From NCBI GenBank assembly GCA_016795465.1, contig JAEUHK010000049.1, positions 1 to 64,000 on the forward strand: a stretch of DNA of 64,000 nucleotides, in the 5' to 3' direction. The position numbers and the translations under genes were made by a program. The notes below the pieces were generated by a model that was not told where the DNA came from, made no database searches, and worked only from the letters and a program-made list of their open reading frames with translations. The stretch comes from Verrucomicrobiaceae bacterium. GTDB taxonomy: Bacteria; Verrucomicrobiota; Verrucomicrobiia; Verrucomicrobiales; Verrucomicrobiaceae. Positions 8,655 to 17,003 of the stretch are shown piece after piece (within the stretch, counting starts at the first letter, position 1; each line of letters starts with the position of its first letter).

Positions 8655-9533
8655 ATGAAAAGCATGACTGGATTCGGGCGGGGCGAGGCACGGCGTGATG
8701 GCGTGACGTGGGCGGTGGAGTGTGCCTCCGTGAACCGCAAACAGCTCGAAGTGGCCGCGAGCCTGCCGCGCGAGCTCTCGGAGCTGGAGGCGAATGTGCG
8801 CAACCTGGTGGCGGCGGGTGTTTCACGCGGCCGGGTGAATGTCACGGTGCGCTCGGAGTCGCTCGCGGACACTTCGTCCAACGCGGTGCATGTCGATCAC
8901 GGTCTGGCGCAGCAGTATTACCATGCGCTGCATGCGCTGGCGGTGAAGCTGGAGATCCCCGCGGAGGTCTCGCTGCATGATTTGATGCGTCTGCCGGGCG
9001 TCGTCGGCCTCCAGCAGGCCGAAACCTCGGCCGAGCAGGCCTGGCCGCTGATCGAGGAGGCCGCTGCGGCCGCTTTGAAGCAGATGAACCTCATGCGCGA
9101 GACGGAGGGCAAGCACCTCCGCGAGGAGATGGAGGAGCGGATGAGCCGCATCGAAGGGCTTTTGACCTCCATTCGCGAAAAAGCCGTCACAGTGCCGGAA
9201 GCACAGCGGAAGCTCCTGCGGCAGCGTTTGGAGGATGCGGGCCTGCCTTTGCCGCTCGATGACGAGCGTCTCGTGAAGGAGATCGCCCTCTTCGCGGACC
9301 GCACGGACATCTCCGAGGAGCTTTCGAGGGCGGCGAGCCATGTGAAGCAATTCCGCGCCTACCTGGCCTCTGCCGAACCGGTGGGCCGCAGCCTCGATTT
9401 CCTACTGCAGGAGTTCTTCCGCGAGTTCAACACCATGGGCTCGAAGTGCAACAACGCCGAGATCGCCCATCACGTGGTCACGGCGAAGACCGAACTCGAA
9501 AAGATCCGCGAGCAGGCGCAAAACGTGGAGTGA
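8655..9533 (+). CDS. yicC: YicC/YloC family endoribonuclease
   Basis: A 292-residue protein starting at the ATG at 8655 with MKSMTGFGRGEA, the family's hallmark N-terminus (E. coli YicC begins MIRSMTAYARRE). The C-terminus also matches: EELSRAASHVKQFRAYL, GRSLDFLLQEFFREFNTMGSKCNNAEIAHHVV and a terminal KTELEKIREQAQNVE. YicC proteins are endoribonucleases reported to act on small RNAs and other transcripts. The conserved acidic and basic residues of the C-terminal helical region are visible. It diverges from parB with a roughly 100-bp shared upstream region. In many bacteria it precedes gmk, which is not the case here. Confidence 0.93.
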   Translation: MKSMTGFGRGEARRDGVTWAVECASVNRKQLEVAASLPRELSELEANVRNLVAAGVSRGRVNVTVRSESLADTSSNAVHVDHGLAQQYYHALHALAVKLEIPAEVSLHDLMRLPGVVGLQQAETSAEQAWPLIEEAAAAALKQMNLMRETEGKHLREEMEERMSRIEGLLTSIREKAVTVPEAQRKLLRQRLEDAGLPLPLDDERLVKEIALFADRTDISEELSRAASHVKQFRAYLASAEPVGRSLDFLLQEFFREFNTMGSKCNNAEIAHHVVTAKTELEKIREQAQNVE

Positions 9534-9601
9534 CAGGCCGCGGCGGCCTTTTCACCAGGATTTCACGGGACATTTTTTACGCCGTTCGATAGCCTCGGCG
9601 G

Positions 9602-11980
9602 ATGAAACGGTTCTTCGCCTTCATCTGGAATGTCATCTTCACCGCGGGAGTGCTGCTGCCGCTGCACTCGCTGGTCATGGAGCTGATCACGCATGCCTGC
9701 TCTGGCCAGTTCTTTGACCCCATCCCGAGCTGGTGGCATGTGCTGCTGGTGCTGCTGATGCCGGCGGGCCTGGCCTTGGTGGCCGTGGCAAAGCGCCGCG
9801 AAGACGAGCGATGGAAGCGCATCGGCAGCCTGGCGCACGGCATGGTGCTAGGTTCGGCTTTGCTCTATGTGGCGGCGATGGGCCCCATGAATCTCGTGGG
9901 CGTGGTGATGCTGCCGTTTTCCGTGCTGGCCATCGGCGAGCCGATCATCCCGCTGCTGGTGCTGGCGATGACGGGGCCAATCGCTGCCCTCATCGTTTGG
10001 CTGGGCTCGGTCTGGCGGGTGTGGCGCTGGAATGAGCGGCGGTGGTGGATCGGTGGCTTGCTGGCCGGTGGCGTCATGGTGGTGATCGCGGAACTGCCGA
10101 TGGTGCTGGTGCATGAGCGGCTGCTGGCGGCGGAGAGGCAATTGCGTGACAACGAGAGCGATCCGGAGGCCTTTGAGCGGCTGCGGACGGCCGGGCAGGA
10201 GGCGTTCCTGCACCGCCTGTGCTACTCGGGAGGCTCGCCGGGCAAGTTTGGACCTCTTGGCCATTTTTTTGACAAGCAAAACGGACTCGGCGGCATGCTG
10301 CTGTGGCGCACGGGCATCACGACGAGCGGTTTTGGTGAGGAGACGCTGCGCACGATCTACTTCCGCGTGACGGGCACGCCATTCAGCGACCTCCCGCCGG
10401 CACGTCCTGCCTCAGGATCGAGTCGCGGACTTGACTGGGTGGATGATACCTCACGCGATGGCTTTGCCTGGGATGAGAAACGTGGTGGCGATGAGGTGGG
10501 CGCACGTCTCAAAGGCCTGTCATTGGCCACCTCGCGGATGGACTGGCATGTCGATGCGCCTTCCGCATTGGCTCACGGCGAGTGGACGCTGGAGTTTCGC
10601 AACACGCACGCCAACGCGCAGGAGGCACGCTGCCAGATGCTGCTGCCGCCGGGCGGCTGCGTGAGCAGGCTCACGCTTTGGATCAATGGCGAGCCGCGTG
10701 AGGCCGCTTTCGGTGCGAAATCTGCCGTGAAGGCCGCCTACCAGCAAGTCGTGCGGGTGGAAAACCGTGATCCGGTGATGGTGAACATGGTGGGGCCGGA
10801 TCGCGTGATGACGCAGTGCTTTCCCGTGCCTCCGAACGGCCTCATGAAGATCCGCCTCGGTATCACCGCGCCTGCTGAGGACGGCCTGCGCATGCCGCTG
10901 ATCATTGATCGCAATTTCGTCATCGCCGACGGTTTGAAACACGCGGTGTGGGTGCAGTCGAAAGCCGCGCTGGTGGACAACTCCGACGCCACCGACGCGG
11001 TGAAGGGCAAGGACGGTTTGTGGAGCTGGCAGGAGGAGGTGCGGCATGCGCAGATCGCGAATCTGGCCTTCGAATCGGAGGAAAAGCCTGCGCCGAAGGT
11101 TTGGGCGGAGGATGCCCTGGCGGGCTCGGAGCCCAAGTTTGTCGTGCAAGAGCTCAGCGAGGCCAAAGAGGCTTCGAAGCAGCTCATCGTCGTGATCGAT
11201 GCCTCGGCGAAACTGGCGCCACATGCCACGATGATCCGCTCGGTGCTCGAAAAGATGCCGGCGCGGATTTTTGCGAGCACGGATGCCGGCGCGGAGGAGG
11301 TGAAGACGGCCGCTTTGACCGCGAAAGCCTTCCGCGGAGGTCGTGATGCCGTGCCAGCCTTGAAAGCAGCGCTGAAGGCGGCACGGCAGACCACTGGTGA
11401 AACGGCCATCGTCTGGCTGCATGGGCCGCAGCCGGTGGACATGACAGGGAAGGAGGTCATCGCGCAGTTGCTCGAACGCGATGCCGCGCCGCCGGTCATC
11501 CACGCCATCGGGCTCGTGCAGGGGCGAAACAAGCTGCTCGAAGACCTTTACGATACCACTGCCTTGCAAAGCGGTGGCCGTTGGGATGGCAGCGAGGCAG
11601 GGCTGGCATCGGAGTTGCAGCGTGTGCATGAGCGGAAATCGCTGAAACGCGTCTTCAATCATGTTTCAGCTGCGCCGACCGATGCGCCGCAGGTGTGGGA
11701 CCAGCTCGCACGGCATGCTGTTTTCACTGAAGTGATGACCTCTTTTCAAGGACGCGATCACGTGCCCGAGGCCCAAGCCCAAAAGGCCGCGCAGCATCAG
11801 CTTGTCACGCCTTACTCCGGTGCGGTGGTGCTCGAAACGCAGGCTCAATACGACCGTGCCGGCCTGAAACCCGTCGATGGCAGCACCACGCCGCAGATTC
11901 CCTCCGGCGTCCCGGAACCATCGCGTGCGCTGCTCCTGCTGCTGGGCCTCACCGGGCTGCTGGCTCGCCGGAGGCGGTGA
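9602..11980 (+). CDS. PEP-CTERM integral membrane protein with VIT domain
   Basis: A 792-residue protein. Five or so hydrophobic segments occupy residues 5-180 (for example HVLLVLLMPAGLALVAVA and IGGLLAGGVMVVIAELPMVLV). A VIT (vault/inter-alpha-trypsin) domain follows around 320-450, with WTLEFRNTHANAQEARCQMLLPPGG and AKSAVKAAYQQVV. A VWA-like segment at about 520 (LIVVIDASAKLAPH) has a damaged MIDAS (DxSxK). The C-terminus is a clear PEP-CTERM signal: VPEPSRALLLLLGLTGLLARRRR shows the PEP motif, hydrophobic stretch and Arg cluster recognised by exosortase. It resembles the described PEP-CTERM integral membrane protein family. No exosortase gene is in the window. Role unknown. Confidence 0.78.
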   Translation: MKRFFAFIWNVIFTAGVLLPLHSLVMELITHACSGQFFDPIPSWWHVLLVLLMPAGLALVAVAKRREDERWKRIGSLAHGMVLGSALLYVAAMGPMNLVGVVMLPFSVLAIGEPIIPLLVLAMTGPIAALIVWLGSVWRVWRWNERRWWIGGLLAGGVMVVIAELPMVLVHERLLAAERQLRDNESDPEAFERLRTAGQEAFLHRLCYSGGSPGKFGPLGHFFDKQNGLGGMLLWRTGITTSGFGEETLRTIYFRVTGTPFSDLPPARPASGSSRGLDWVDDTSRDGFAWDEKRGGDEVGARLKGLSLATSRMDWHVDAPSALAHGEWTLEFRNTHANAQEARCQMLLPPGGCVSRLTLWINGEPREAAFGAKSAVKAAYQQVVRVENRDPVMVNMVGPDRVMTQCFPVPPNGLMKIRLGITAPAEDGLRMPLIIDRNFVIADGLKHAVWVQSKAALVDNSDATDAVKGKDGLWSWQEEVRHAQIANLAFESEEKPAPKVWAEDALAGSEPKFVVQELSEAKEASKQLIVVIDASAKLAPHATMIRSVLEKMPARIFASTDAGAEEVKTAALTAKAFRGGRDAVPALKAALKAARQTTGETAIVWLHGPQPVDMTGKEVIAQLLERDAAPPVIHAIGLVQGRNKLLEDLYDTTALQSGGRWDGSEAGLASELQRVHERKSLKRVFNHVSAAPTDAPQVWDQLARHAVFTEVMTSFQGRDHVPEAQAQKAAQHQLVTPYSGAVVLETQAQYDRAGLKPVDGSTTPQIPSGVPEPSRALLLLLGLTGLLARRRR

Positions 11981-12014
11981 TTGCCTCGCGTGACGATTTG
12001 AAGTAAAACACGAC

Positions 12015-12449
12015 ATGCGTTTGCACCTTTGCCGATCATCACGCCGCTCCGGCTTCACCTTGCTGGAGACGGTGATCGCGCTGGCGATCTTCAGTCTGGC
12101 GGTGGTGGCCTTGGCGGAGGCGATTCAAAGGTCCGGCGAGACCTCAAACATCATCCGGCAGGACATCCGCATCCATGACCGCATGGCGGCGCTGACGGCA
12201 GAGACGACGCGTTTGATCGCCCTCACGGTCGCGGGGGCTCGTCCGCAGCAGCCGGACCCGGTGCAGGAAGATGGAGTGATGTATCAAGTGCATGTGCAGG
12301 AGATCAAAAACCTCGTGAACAAGGACAAGGTGCCGGTTGAAGGCCTTTGGCAGGTCATCACAAAGGCGGATTGGAAAGAAGGCACCGCAGATCAGCATCT
12401 CGAAGAGGAGACCTGGGTGTATCCGCCGCTGCTGCCGAGGCTTCAGTAG
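12015..12449 (+). CDS. Type II secretion/type IV pilus-like minor pseudopilin (GspI-like)
   Basis: A 144-residue protein with a class III prepilin signal. The basic leader RSSRRSG is followed by FTLLETVIALAIFSLAVVALAEA, with cleavage expected after Gly13 and the conserved Glu at +5 (Glu18). The rest is a short pseudopilin head. The spacing and the LETVIALAIFSLAVVAL core are like GspI. No other secretion gene adjoins it, so it may be an orphan minor pseudopilin used with a machine encoded elsewhere. Its 3' end overlaps by 7 bp the 3' end of the convergent glycosyltransferase gene. Confidence 0.75.
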   Translation: MRLHLCRSSRRSGFTLLETVIALAIFSLAVVALAEAIQRSGETSNIIRQDIRIHDRMAALTAETTRLIALTVAGARPQQPDPVQEDGVMYQVHVQEIKNLVNKDKVPVEGLWQVITKADWKEGTADQHLEEETWVYPPLLPRLQ

Positions 12450-13555
12450 CGTGATCCTTCAATGACCTCGAGCCACTCCGCCATGTGTTTCTCCCAAGTG
12501 AGTGGCAGCACGCTTTCTCGTGCGTTTTGCGAAAGGCGGACACGTTCGGGCTCGCCGAGGGCGATGCCTTCTTGAATGCGTGCCGCGAGCTCGATGGGCT
12601 GCTGCGGGTGGTAGAGCATGAGGCCGTTCTCGCCGTTCTGGATGTGATCGACGGCACCGTCCATCACCGAGACGATGCCGGGAAGACCACAGGCCATGCT
12701 TTGCAGCACCGTGGGCGAAAAGGCGTCGTATTGCGTGGGATGGATGAACCAGTCCGCGGCCTGATACAGCTCAATGAGCTGGCTGGTGACCGGCACATGC
12801 CGCACCTTGCCGCTGATGCCAAAGCCGCGGATGAGGCCTTGCGCCACCGGGCCGAGGCTTTTGCCCACGATCCAAAGCGTGGCATCGAGCTTCTGCATGG
12901 CTTCCAGCAAAGGCTCAAGGCCTCGCCGGCGATGGCTGAGTGATACAAAAAGCAGCACCGGCCGCGTGGGATCGGTTTGCAGCTTCCGGCAAAGCAACTC
13001 GCGCAGGTTGGCACGATCCTCGGCGGGTTTGAAAACCTTCGATTCGACGGGTGGTGACAGAATCTGAAAGCGTGAAGCCGGCGTGTGGTAGATGCCTTGG
13101 AGCTGTGCGGCGACGCGAGCCGAACTGGTCACGAGCGTTGGCGTGCCGGAGGAGGTGTGGAGCTTTTTCTCGAGATGCAGCTCGTAGAGGTGTTTCACGC
13201 TGAAACGCTGCCACAGGGGCAAAAGCTGACCGTATAGCCGGTGACAGCCGGTGCCGTTGCGGTGGATGCTTTGCACACAGGTGCGGCCGAAGCCGATGCT
13301 CACATCCGCACCGGCTTCGCGAGCTGCTCGCGGCGCGAGGCGGTTGAAGTGCCACATCCGAAGCGTGGCACTGCCGCGGACTCGCGGGAGCATTTTCCAT
13401 TCGCATGGCAGCGTGGAGCCGATCTCCGGCGTGGTCAGCGTGCTGATGCAGGTCAGTTGATGCCCGGCCGCGGCGAGTCGTTTGGCGAATTCGATGAGGA
13501 ACACCTCCACGCCGGTGCCGCGGATGATTTGATGGTGGAGCAGGGCAATCTTCAT
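12443..13555 (-). CDS. Glycosyltransferase family 4 (GT-B)
   Basis: A 370-residue GT-B enzyme. The N-terminal Rossmann-like half begins MKIALLHHQIIRGTGVEVFL, with the glycine-rich acceptor loop. The C-terminal half holds PVLLFVSLSHRRRGLEPLLEAM and YDAFSPTVLQSMACGLPGIVS; FSPTVLQSMACG is the GT4 donor-binding E-x7-E-like region, with Gln in place of the second Glu. It probably adds a sugar to LPS or an exopolysaccharide at the cytoplasmic face. Its ATG overlaps the stop of the upstream GT2 gene (ATGA), so the two are translationally coupled. Confidence 0.85.
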   Translation of the reverse strand: MKIALLHHQIIRGTGVEVFLIEFAKRLAAAGHQLTCISTLTTPEIGSTLPCEWKMLPRVRGSATLRMWHFNRLAPRAAREAGADVSIGFGRTCVQSIHRNGTGCHRLYGQLLPLWQRFSVKHLYELHLEKKLHTSSGTPTLVTSSARVAAQLQGIYHTPASRFQILSPPVESKVFKPAEDRANLRELLCRKLQTDPTRPVLLFVSLSHRRRGLEPLLEAMQKLDATLWIVGKSLGPVAQGLIRGFGISGKVRHVPVTSQLIELYQAADWFIHPTQYDAFSPTVLQSMACGLPGIVSVMDGAVDHIQNGENGLMLYHPQQPIELAARIQEGIALGEPERVRLSQNARESVLPLTWEKHMAEWLEVIEGSRY

Positions 13556-14346
13556 GCGCCGGTGCTGCCTGAACGTGCCTCGATCTCGCTTTCGTAAAGC
13601 CGCGCATAGCGATCAAAAGCAAAAAATGCCGTCGCCACCGCAATCCACAAACCGGGAAAACCATCGAGAAACCCAAGACGCAGGAAGTAAGCCCGCGTGA
13701 ATCTCCACAGCGGTCGGAAGACGGTGTGCAGCAGGGACCAGCGTTTCTTTTTCATCTGCTGCGTGCTCAAAAAGACGCCGGAGTAATCGACGTGCTTCAC
13801 GAGGTAGTGGCGGATGTTTTGGAAGGAGTAATGCAGCAGATCACCATCAAGCGAGGTCGTGCTGCCCGTGACCACGAGCCGCTCATGCACCTGCCCGCCG
13901 CCATCCGCCTCCCAGCGGCTGCCTTCGCGGCGAAAGAGCCTCGTTTTGCGATCGGGATACCAATCACCGTGGTAAATCCATCGCCCGAGAAACCAGGTGC
14001 GCCGTGCCATCGAGGCTCCGGCGTGCTTTTCTTCATCGCCACGCTCGAAAAAGGCCCGGATCGAGGCCGCCAGCTCCGGAGAGACCTCTTCATCGCAGTC
14101 GAGATTCAAGATCCAAGGCTGCGTGCAAAGCTCGAGGCAGCGGTTTTTCTGCGCCGTGTAGCCGAGCCAGTCCTGGTGAATGAATCGAGCCCCGAACTCT
14201 GCGGCGATGTCTGCCGTGCGATCTTTGGAGCCGGAGTCCAAAATCACGATTTCCGATGCCAGTCCAGCCAAGCTGGCGAGACAACGGCGCAGGTTTTTCT
14301 CCTCGTTGAGCGAGATGATGGAGATGGAGAGCGGCAGGCCCGGCAT
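13552..14346 (-). CDS. Glycosyltransferase family 2 (LPS core WaaE/KdtX-like)
   Basis: A 264-residue GT-A enzyme from the ATG at 14346. The first strand and loop SISIISLNEEKNLRRCL match the lipopolysaccharide core glucosyltransferase (WaaE/KdtX) group. The nucleotide-sugar region has DSGSKDRT, and the metal-binding DxD-like motif is NLDCDEE. Later WIYHGDWYPDRKTRLFRR and QVHERL also fit that group. A C-terminal hydrophobic segment (LGFLDGFPGLWIAVATAFFAF) may attach it to the inner membrane. An upstream extension to 14451 is open but unlike the family. It is the first gene of a two-gene operon and diverges from the bactofilin gene. Confidence 0.87.
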   Translation of the reverse strand: MPGLPLSISIISLNEEKNLRRCLASLAGLASEIVILDSGSKDRTADIAAEFGARFIHQDWLGYTAQKNRCLELCTQPWILNLDCDEEVSPELAASIRAFFERGDEEKHAGASMARRTWFLGRWIYHGDWYPDRKTRLFRREGSRWEADGGGQVHERLVVTGSTTSLDGDLLHYSFQNIRHYLVKHVDYSGVFLSTQQMKKKRWSLLHTVFRPLWRFTRAYFLRLGFLDGFPGLWIAVATAFFAFDRYARLYESEIEARSGSTGA

Positions 14347-14483
14347 GCGGCCCGATTCTGCCGCCCCGAGCGCCCGTGCCAAGCATGAAAGAGCTGCTTT
14401 GTGACAAATTTTACAGTCTGGTGAAAAATAAACACGGCAGATGATTGACACTTAACGGGCTGGAAGCCTATATTTTCAGCCTC

Positions 14484-15005
14484 ATGCTCAGGCAAATTAT
14501 CGGACAATCAGAAGCGCATAAGGACGACAAACGCGTCGAGGCTCCCGCGCCGGCTCCCGTGGCCGAGCGTGCTCCCATCCTCTCCGCCGCCCCCGCTCCC
14601 GCTGCACAACCCCAACGCGTTCACTCGGCACCCATCATGACATCCAGCAAAAACGTCCTTTCCAACGACGTCGAGATCAAAGGCTCGATCAAGTTCTCCC
14701 ACGACCTCATCATCGACGGCAAAATCGAGGGCGAAGTGCTCTCCGACGGCAGCCTCACGGTGGGTGAAAACGCTCTCATCAAGGGCGAGGTCAAGACCCG
14801 CAGCGTCATCATCTTCGGCAAGGTCGAGGGTAACATCACCGTCACCGAGCGTTGTGAACTGAAGAGCAATGCCATCCTCGTGGGTGATATCGCCGCGGGC
14901 ACGCTCTCCATCGAAGAAGGCGCCACCTTCATGGGCCAGTCCCAGGTCGGCAAGAAAGCGGACTCCAAGCCCGCTGGCGGCCTCAATCTCGGCCCCAAAC
15001 CGTAA
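14484..15005 (+). CDS. Bactofilin (polymer-forming cytoskeletal protein)
   Basis: A 173-residue protein from the ATG at 14484. A Pro/Ala-rich disordered N-terminus (10-55) precedes the bactofilin beta-helix (about 60-150). The repeated turns include DVEIKGSIKFSHDLIIDGKI, GSLTVGENALIKGEV, SVIIFGKVEGNI and AAGTLSIEEGATFMG. Bactofilins polymerise without nucleotide, often at the membrane, and scaffold cell-wall enzymes or stalks. The N-terminal MLRQIIG may be a membrane-targeting patch. It is the first gene of a three-gene plus-strand set with another bactofilin and an L,D-transpeptidase-fold enzyme, which suggests a role in cell shape. No Shine-Dalgarno is visible. Confidence 0.92.
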   Translation: MLRQIIGQSEAHKDDKRVEAPAPAPVAERAPILSAAPAPAAQPQRVHSAPIMTSSKNVLSNDVEIKGSIKFSHDLIIDGKIEGEVLSDGSLTVGENALIKGEVKTRSVIIFGKVEGNITVTERCELKSNAILVGDIAAGTLSIEEGATFMGQSQVGKKADSKPAGGLNLGPKP

Positions 15006-15023
15006 CCTCTAGCCCCTCTCCGA

Positions 15024-16166
15024 GTGTTCGGACGGTTTTTCGCACCGAAGTCCAGCATTCTACCGACACCACCGAAGAATCATATCGAAGTGGTGTGCCC
15101 GGCTTGCGGCGCGGCTCAATACGAGCCGCGCCTTGTCGTTTCCACATTCTGCAAAAAGTGCGGTGCGCACCTGACGATTCAGAAGCGTCGCGTCACGGCC
15201 TCCAATGTCACCCGCTCAGGAGCGGGATACCAAGACTGGACAGACAGCCGCCCAGCCAAAACGGAGGCCGCTGCTGCCCCGACGCCCGAAAAAGCCGCTT
15301 CGGTGACCGAAAATGAGACGCCTGTGATGCCTGAGGCGATCAGCGAAGAGGATCGTAAGGCCGATCTGTCTGCCGCGGATGGATTTGGAGCGTTTTTGAA
15401 GTCGCAGGTGCAGCCTGAGGCGACTGAGAAGGCATCTGCCGTTGTCGAAGAGATGCCTGCGGCGTCGGAATTGGACGCCAAGCGCGATGATGAGCCCATC
15501 ACCAGTTCGTTGCGACGTCCCGTTTCGAACTCTCCCGCCCCGACACCGGCTCCGGCACCGATGAATGCCAGCTCGATCCAGAAGATGAAGGATCTGGGCA
15601 TGTATCGGAACCAGTATTTCAAAGACGCGGAGTGCTTTGACTGCGGCCACAAATTCAAGACCAGCCGCTCCGCCCGTTCGGCCAACTGCCCGACCTGCGG
15701 TGCATACATCTCACTCGAGGATGTGGAGATCAACATGAACGCCACGCAGCCGGTGAAGACGCGTGGTGATGTGATCATCCGGAAGCGTGGCCATCTCTCA
15801 GCCAGCAGTCTGCAGTGCCGGGATCTGCGTTGCTTTGGCAACCTCGAGGCGAATGTCGAGTGCGGTGGCGATGCCATCTTCAAGGCAACTGGCACCATCA
15901 TCGGAGAGATCCGTTGCCGGCGTTTCATCGTCGAGAAAGGATCGGACCTCGTCTTCAAAAACCCCATCCGCGCCGAGGAGGTGGAAATCCACGCCCGCAT
16001 CACCGGCACCATCTTTTCGTCTGGGCCGGTGCTCATCGGCACCAACGGCGCGGTGAACGGCGATGTCACAGCACGCGCTGTTTCCATCGAACCTGGCGGC
16101 GAGCTCAACGGCGCGATGAACATCGTCCGTGCCAAGCCTGCCGCGCCGCCACCTTCGGCGTCCTAA
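15024..16166 (+). CDS. Zinc-ribbon bactofilin
   Basis: A 380-residue protein beginning at a GTG 18 bp after the first bactofilin gene. The frame must start here to include the first zinc ribbon, VVCPACG...FCKKCG (about 24-49). A long low-complexity linker (60-185) is rich in Ala, Pro and Glu. A second Cys4 ribbon (ECFDCGHKF...NCPTCGAY, about 209-233) follows. The last 140 residues are a bactofilin beta-helix: GDVIIRKRGHLSASSLQC, AIFKATGTIIGEIRC, EVEIHARITGTIFSSG and AVNGDVTARAVSIEPGGELNG. The two treble-clef-like ribbons are not part of standard bactofilins and may recruit partners. It is probably a co-polymer or adaptor for the first bactofilin. Confidence 0.85.
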   Translation: MFGRFFAPKSSILPTPPKNHIEVVCPACGAAQYEPRLVVSTFCKKCGAHLTIQKRRVTASNVTRSGAGYQDWTDSRPAKTEAAAAPTPEKAASVTENETPVMPEAISEEDRKADLSAADGFGAFLKSQVQPEATEKASAVVEEMPAASELDAKRDDEPITSSLRRPVSNSPAPTPAPAPMNASSIQKMKDLGMYRNQYFKDAECFDCGHKFKTSRSARSANCPTCGAYISLEDVEINMNATQPVKTRGDVIIRKRGHLSASSLQCRDLRCFGNLEANVECGGDAIFKATGTIIGEIRCRRFIVEKGSDLVFKNPIRAEEVEIHARITGTIFSSGPVLIGTNGAVNGDVTARAVSIEPGGELNGAMNIVRAKPAAPPPSAS

Positions 16167-16178
16167 GCCACCGATCCC

Positions 16179-16994
16179 ATGCGACGCGTCGTTTGGGCCC
16201 TTCTGCTGCTCGGCGGCATCGCTTGTGCCTGGGATCTGGATGTCTTTCGTGCGTTTTCTCCTCATGCACGTTTCCTGATGCGCGAACTCACCTTCATTCC
16301 GATCAAGCTGCCTTATGCGCCGCCGCCTGAACCCGATGCGTGGAAGAAGCTGTCAGCGCCGCGAAGGTTGGAGGATGTGAGGTCTCGTTTGCTGCCTCTC
16401 TTGACTCAAGAACTCAATGCCCGCGGTCTGAAGCTGGGGAATCAGGTCTTCATCCGGTTATTCAAAGAGTCTTATGAACTCGAGCTATGGATGAAGCCTG
16501 CGCGAGACGGCTGGAGTCTCTTTCGCAAGTATCCGGTCGCTTGTCTTTCCGGTGTGCTCGGGCCGAAACAACGCGAGGGAGACATGCAGGCTCCCGAAGG
16601 CTTTTACACGGTGGCCTCAAAGCAGCTCAATCCGGCCAGCCGCTACCATCTGGCCTTTAACATCGGCTATCCGAATGCCTATGACCTTCACCACAAGCGC
16701 ACCGGCACTCACATCATGGTGCATGGCGATGAGGCGAGTGTGGGTTGCTATGCGATGACAGATCCTGTGATTGAAGAAATCTATCTTCTCGTGTCTTCCG
16801 CTCTCGAAAATGGGCAGCGGGAAGTGCCGGTGCATTCCTTCCCGTTTCGTTTCACCGATGAACGCATGGCGCAGGCGCAAAACAGTCCGTGGTTCAGCTT
16901 TTGGCAGAATCTGCGGGAAGGCTTCGATGCCTTTGAGCAACGTCACATGCCTCCTCAAGCCTCCGTGCGGGACGGCAAGTATGTGTTTCGCTGA
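16179..16994 (+). CDS. DpaA/YafK-like L,D-transpeptidase-fold enzyme
   Basis: A 271-residue protein with an N-terminal signal or anchor (VVWALLLLGGIACAW). The YkuD-type catalytic signature IMVHGDEASVGCYAMTD carries His182 and Cys190. The GCYAMTD form is the one found in E. coli YafK/DpaA, which removes Braun-type lipoprotein from peptidoglycan and does not make 3-3 cross-links. APEGFYTV and NPASRYHLAFNIGYPNAYD also match that subgroup. It acts in the periplasm. The gene follows the zinc-ribbon bactofilin by 12 bp, so it is likely co-transcribed. The exact bond cleaved is inferred from the subgroup. Confidence 0.85.
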   Translation: MRRVVWALLLLGGIACAWDLDVFRAFSPHARFLMRELTFIPIKLPYAPPPEPDAWKKLSAPRRLEDVRSRLLPLLTQELNARGLKLGNQVFIRLFKESYELELWMKPARDGWSLFRKYPVACLSGVLGPKQREGDMQAPEGFYTVASKQLNPASRYHLAFNIGYPNAYDLHHKRTGTHIMVHGDEASVGCYAMTDPVIEEIYLLVSSALENGQREVPVHSFPFRFTDERMAQAQNSPWFSFWQNLREGFDAFEQRHMPPQASVRDGKYVFR

Positions 16995-17003
16995 AACAGC
17001 GGC

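Noticed and set aside
13193..13212. parS-like palindrome GTTTCACGCTGAAAC
   Set aside because: It has an extra central base compared with the 16-bp parS consensus and lies inside a glycosyltransferase gene, so chance is more likely.
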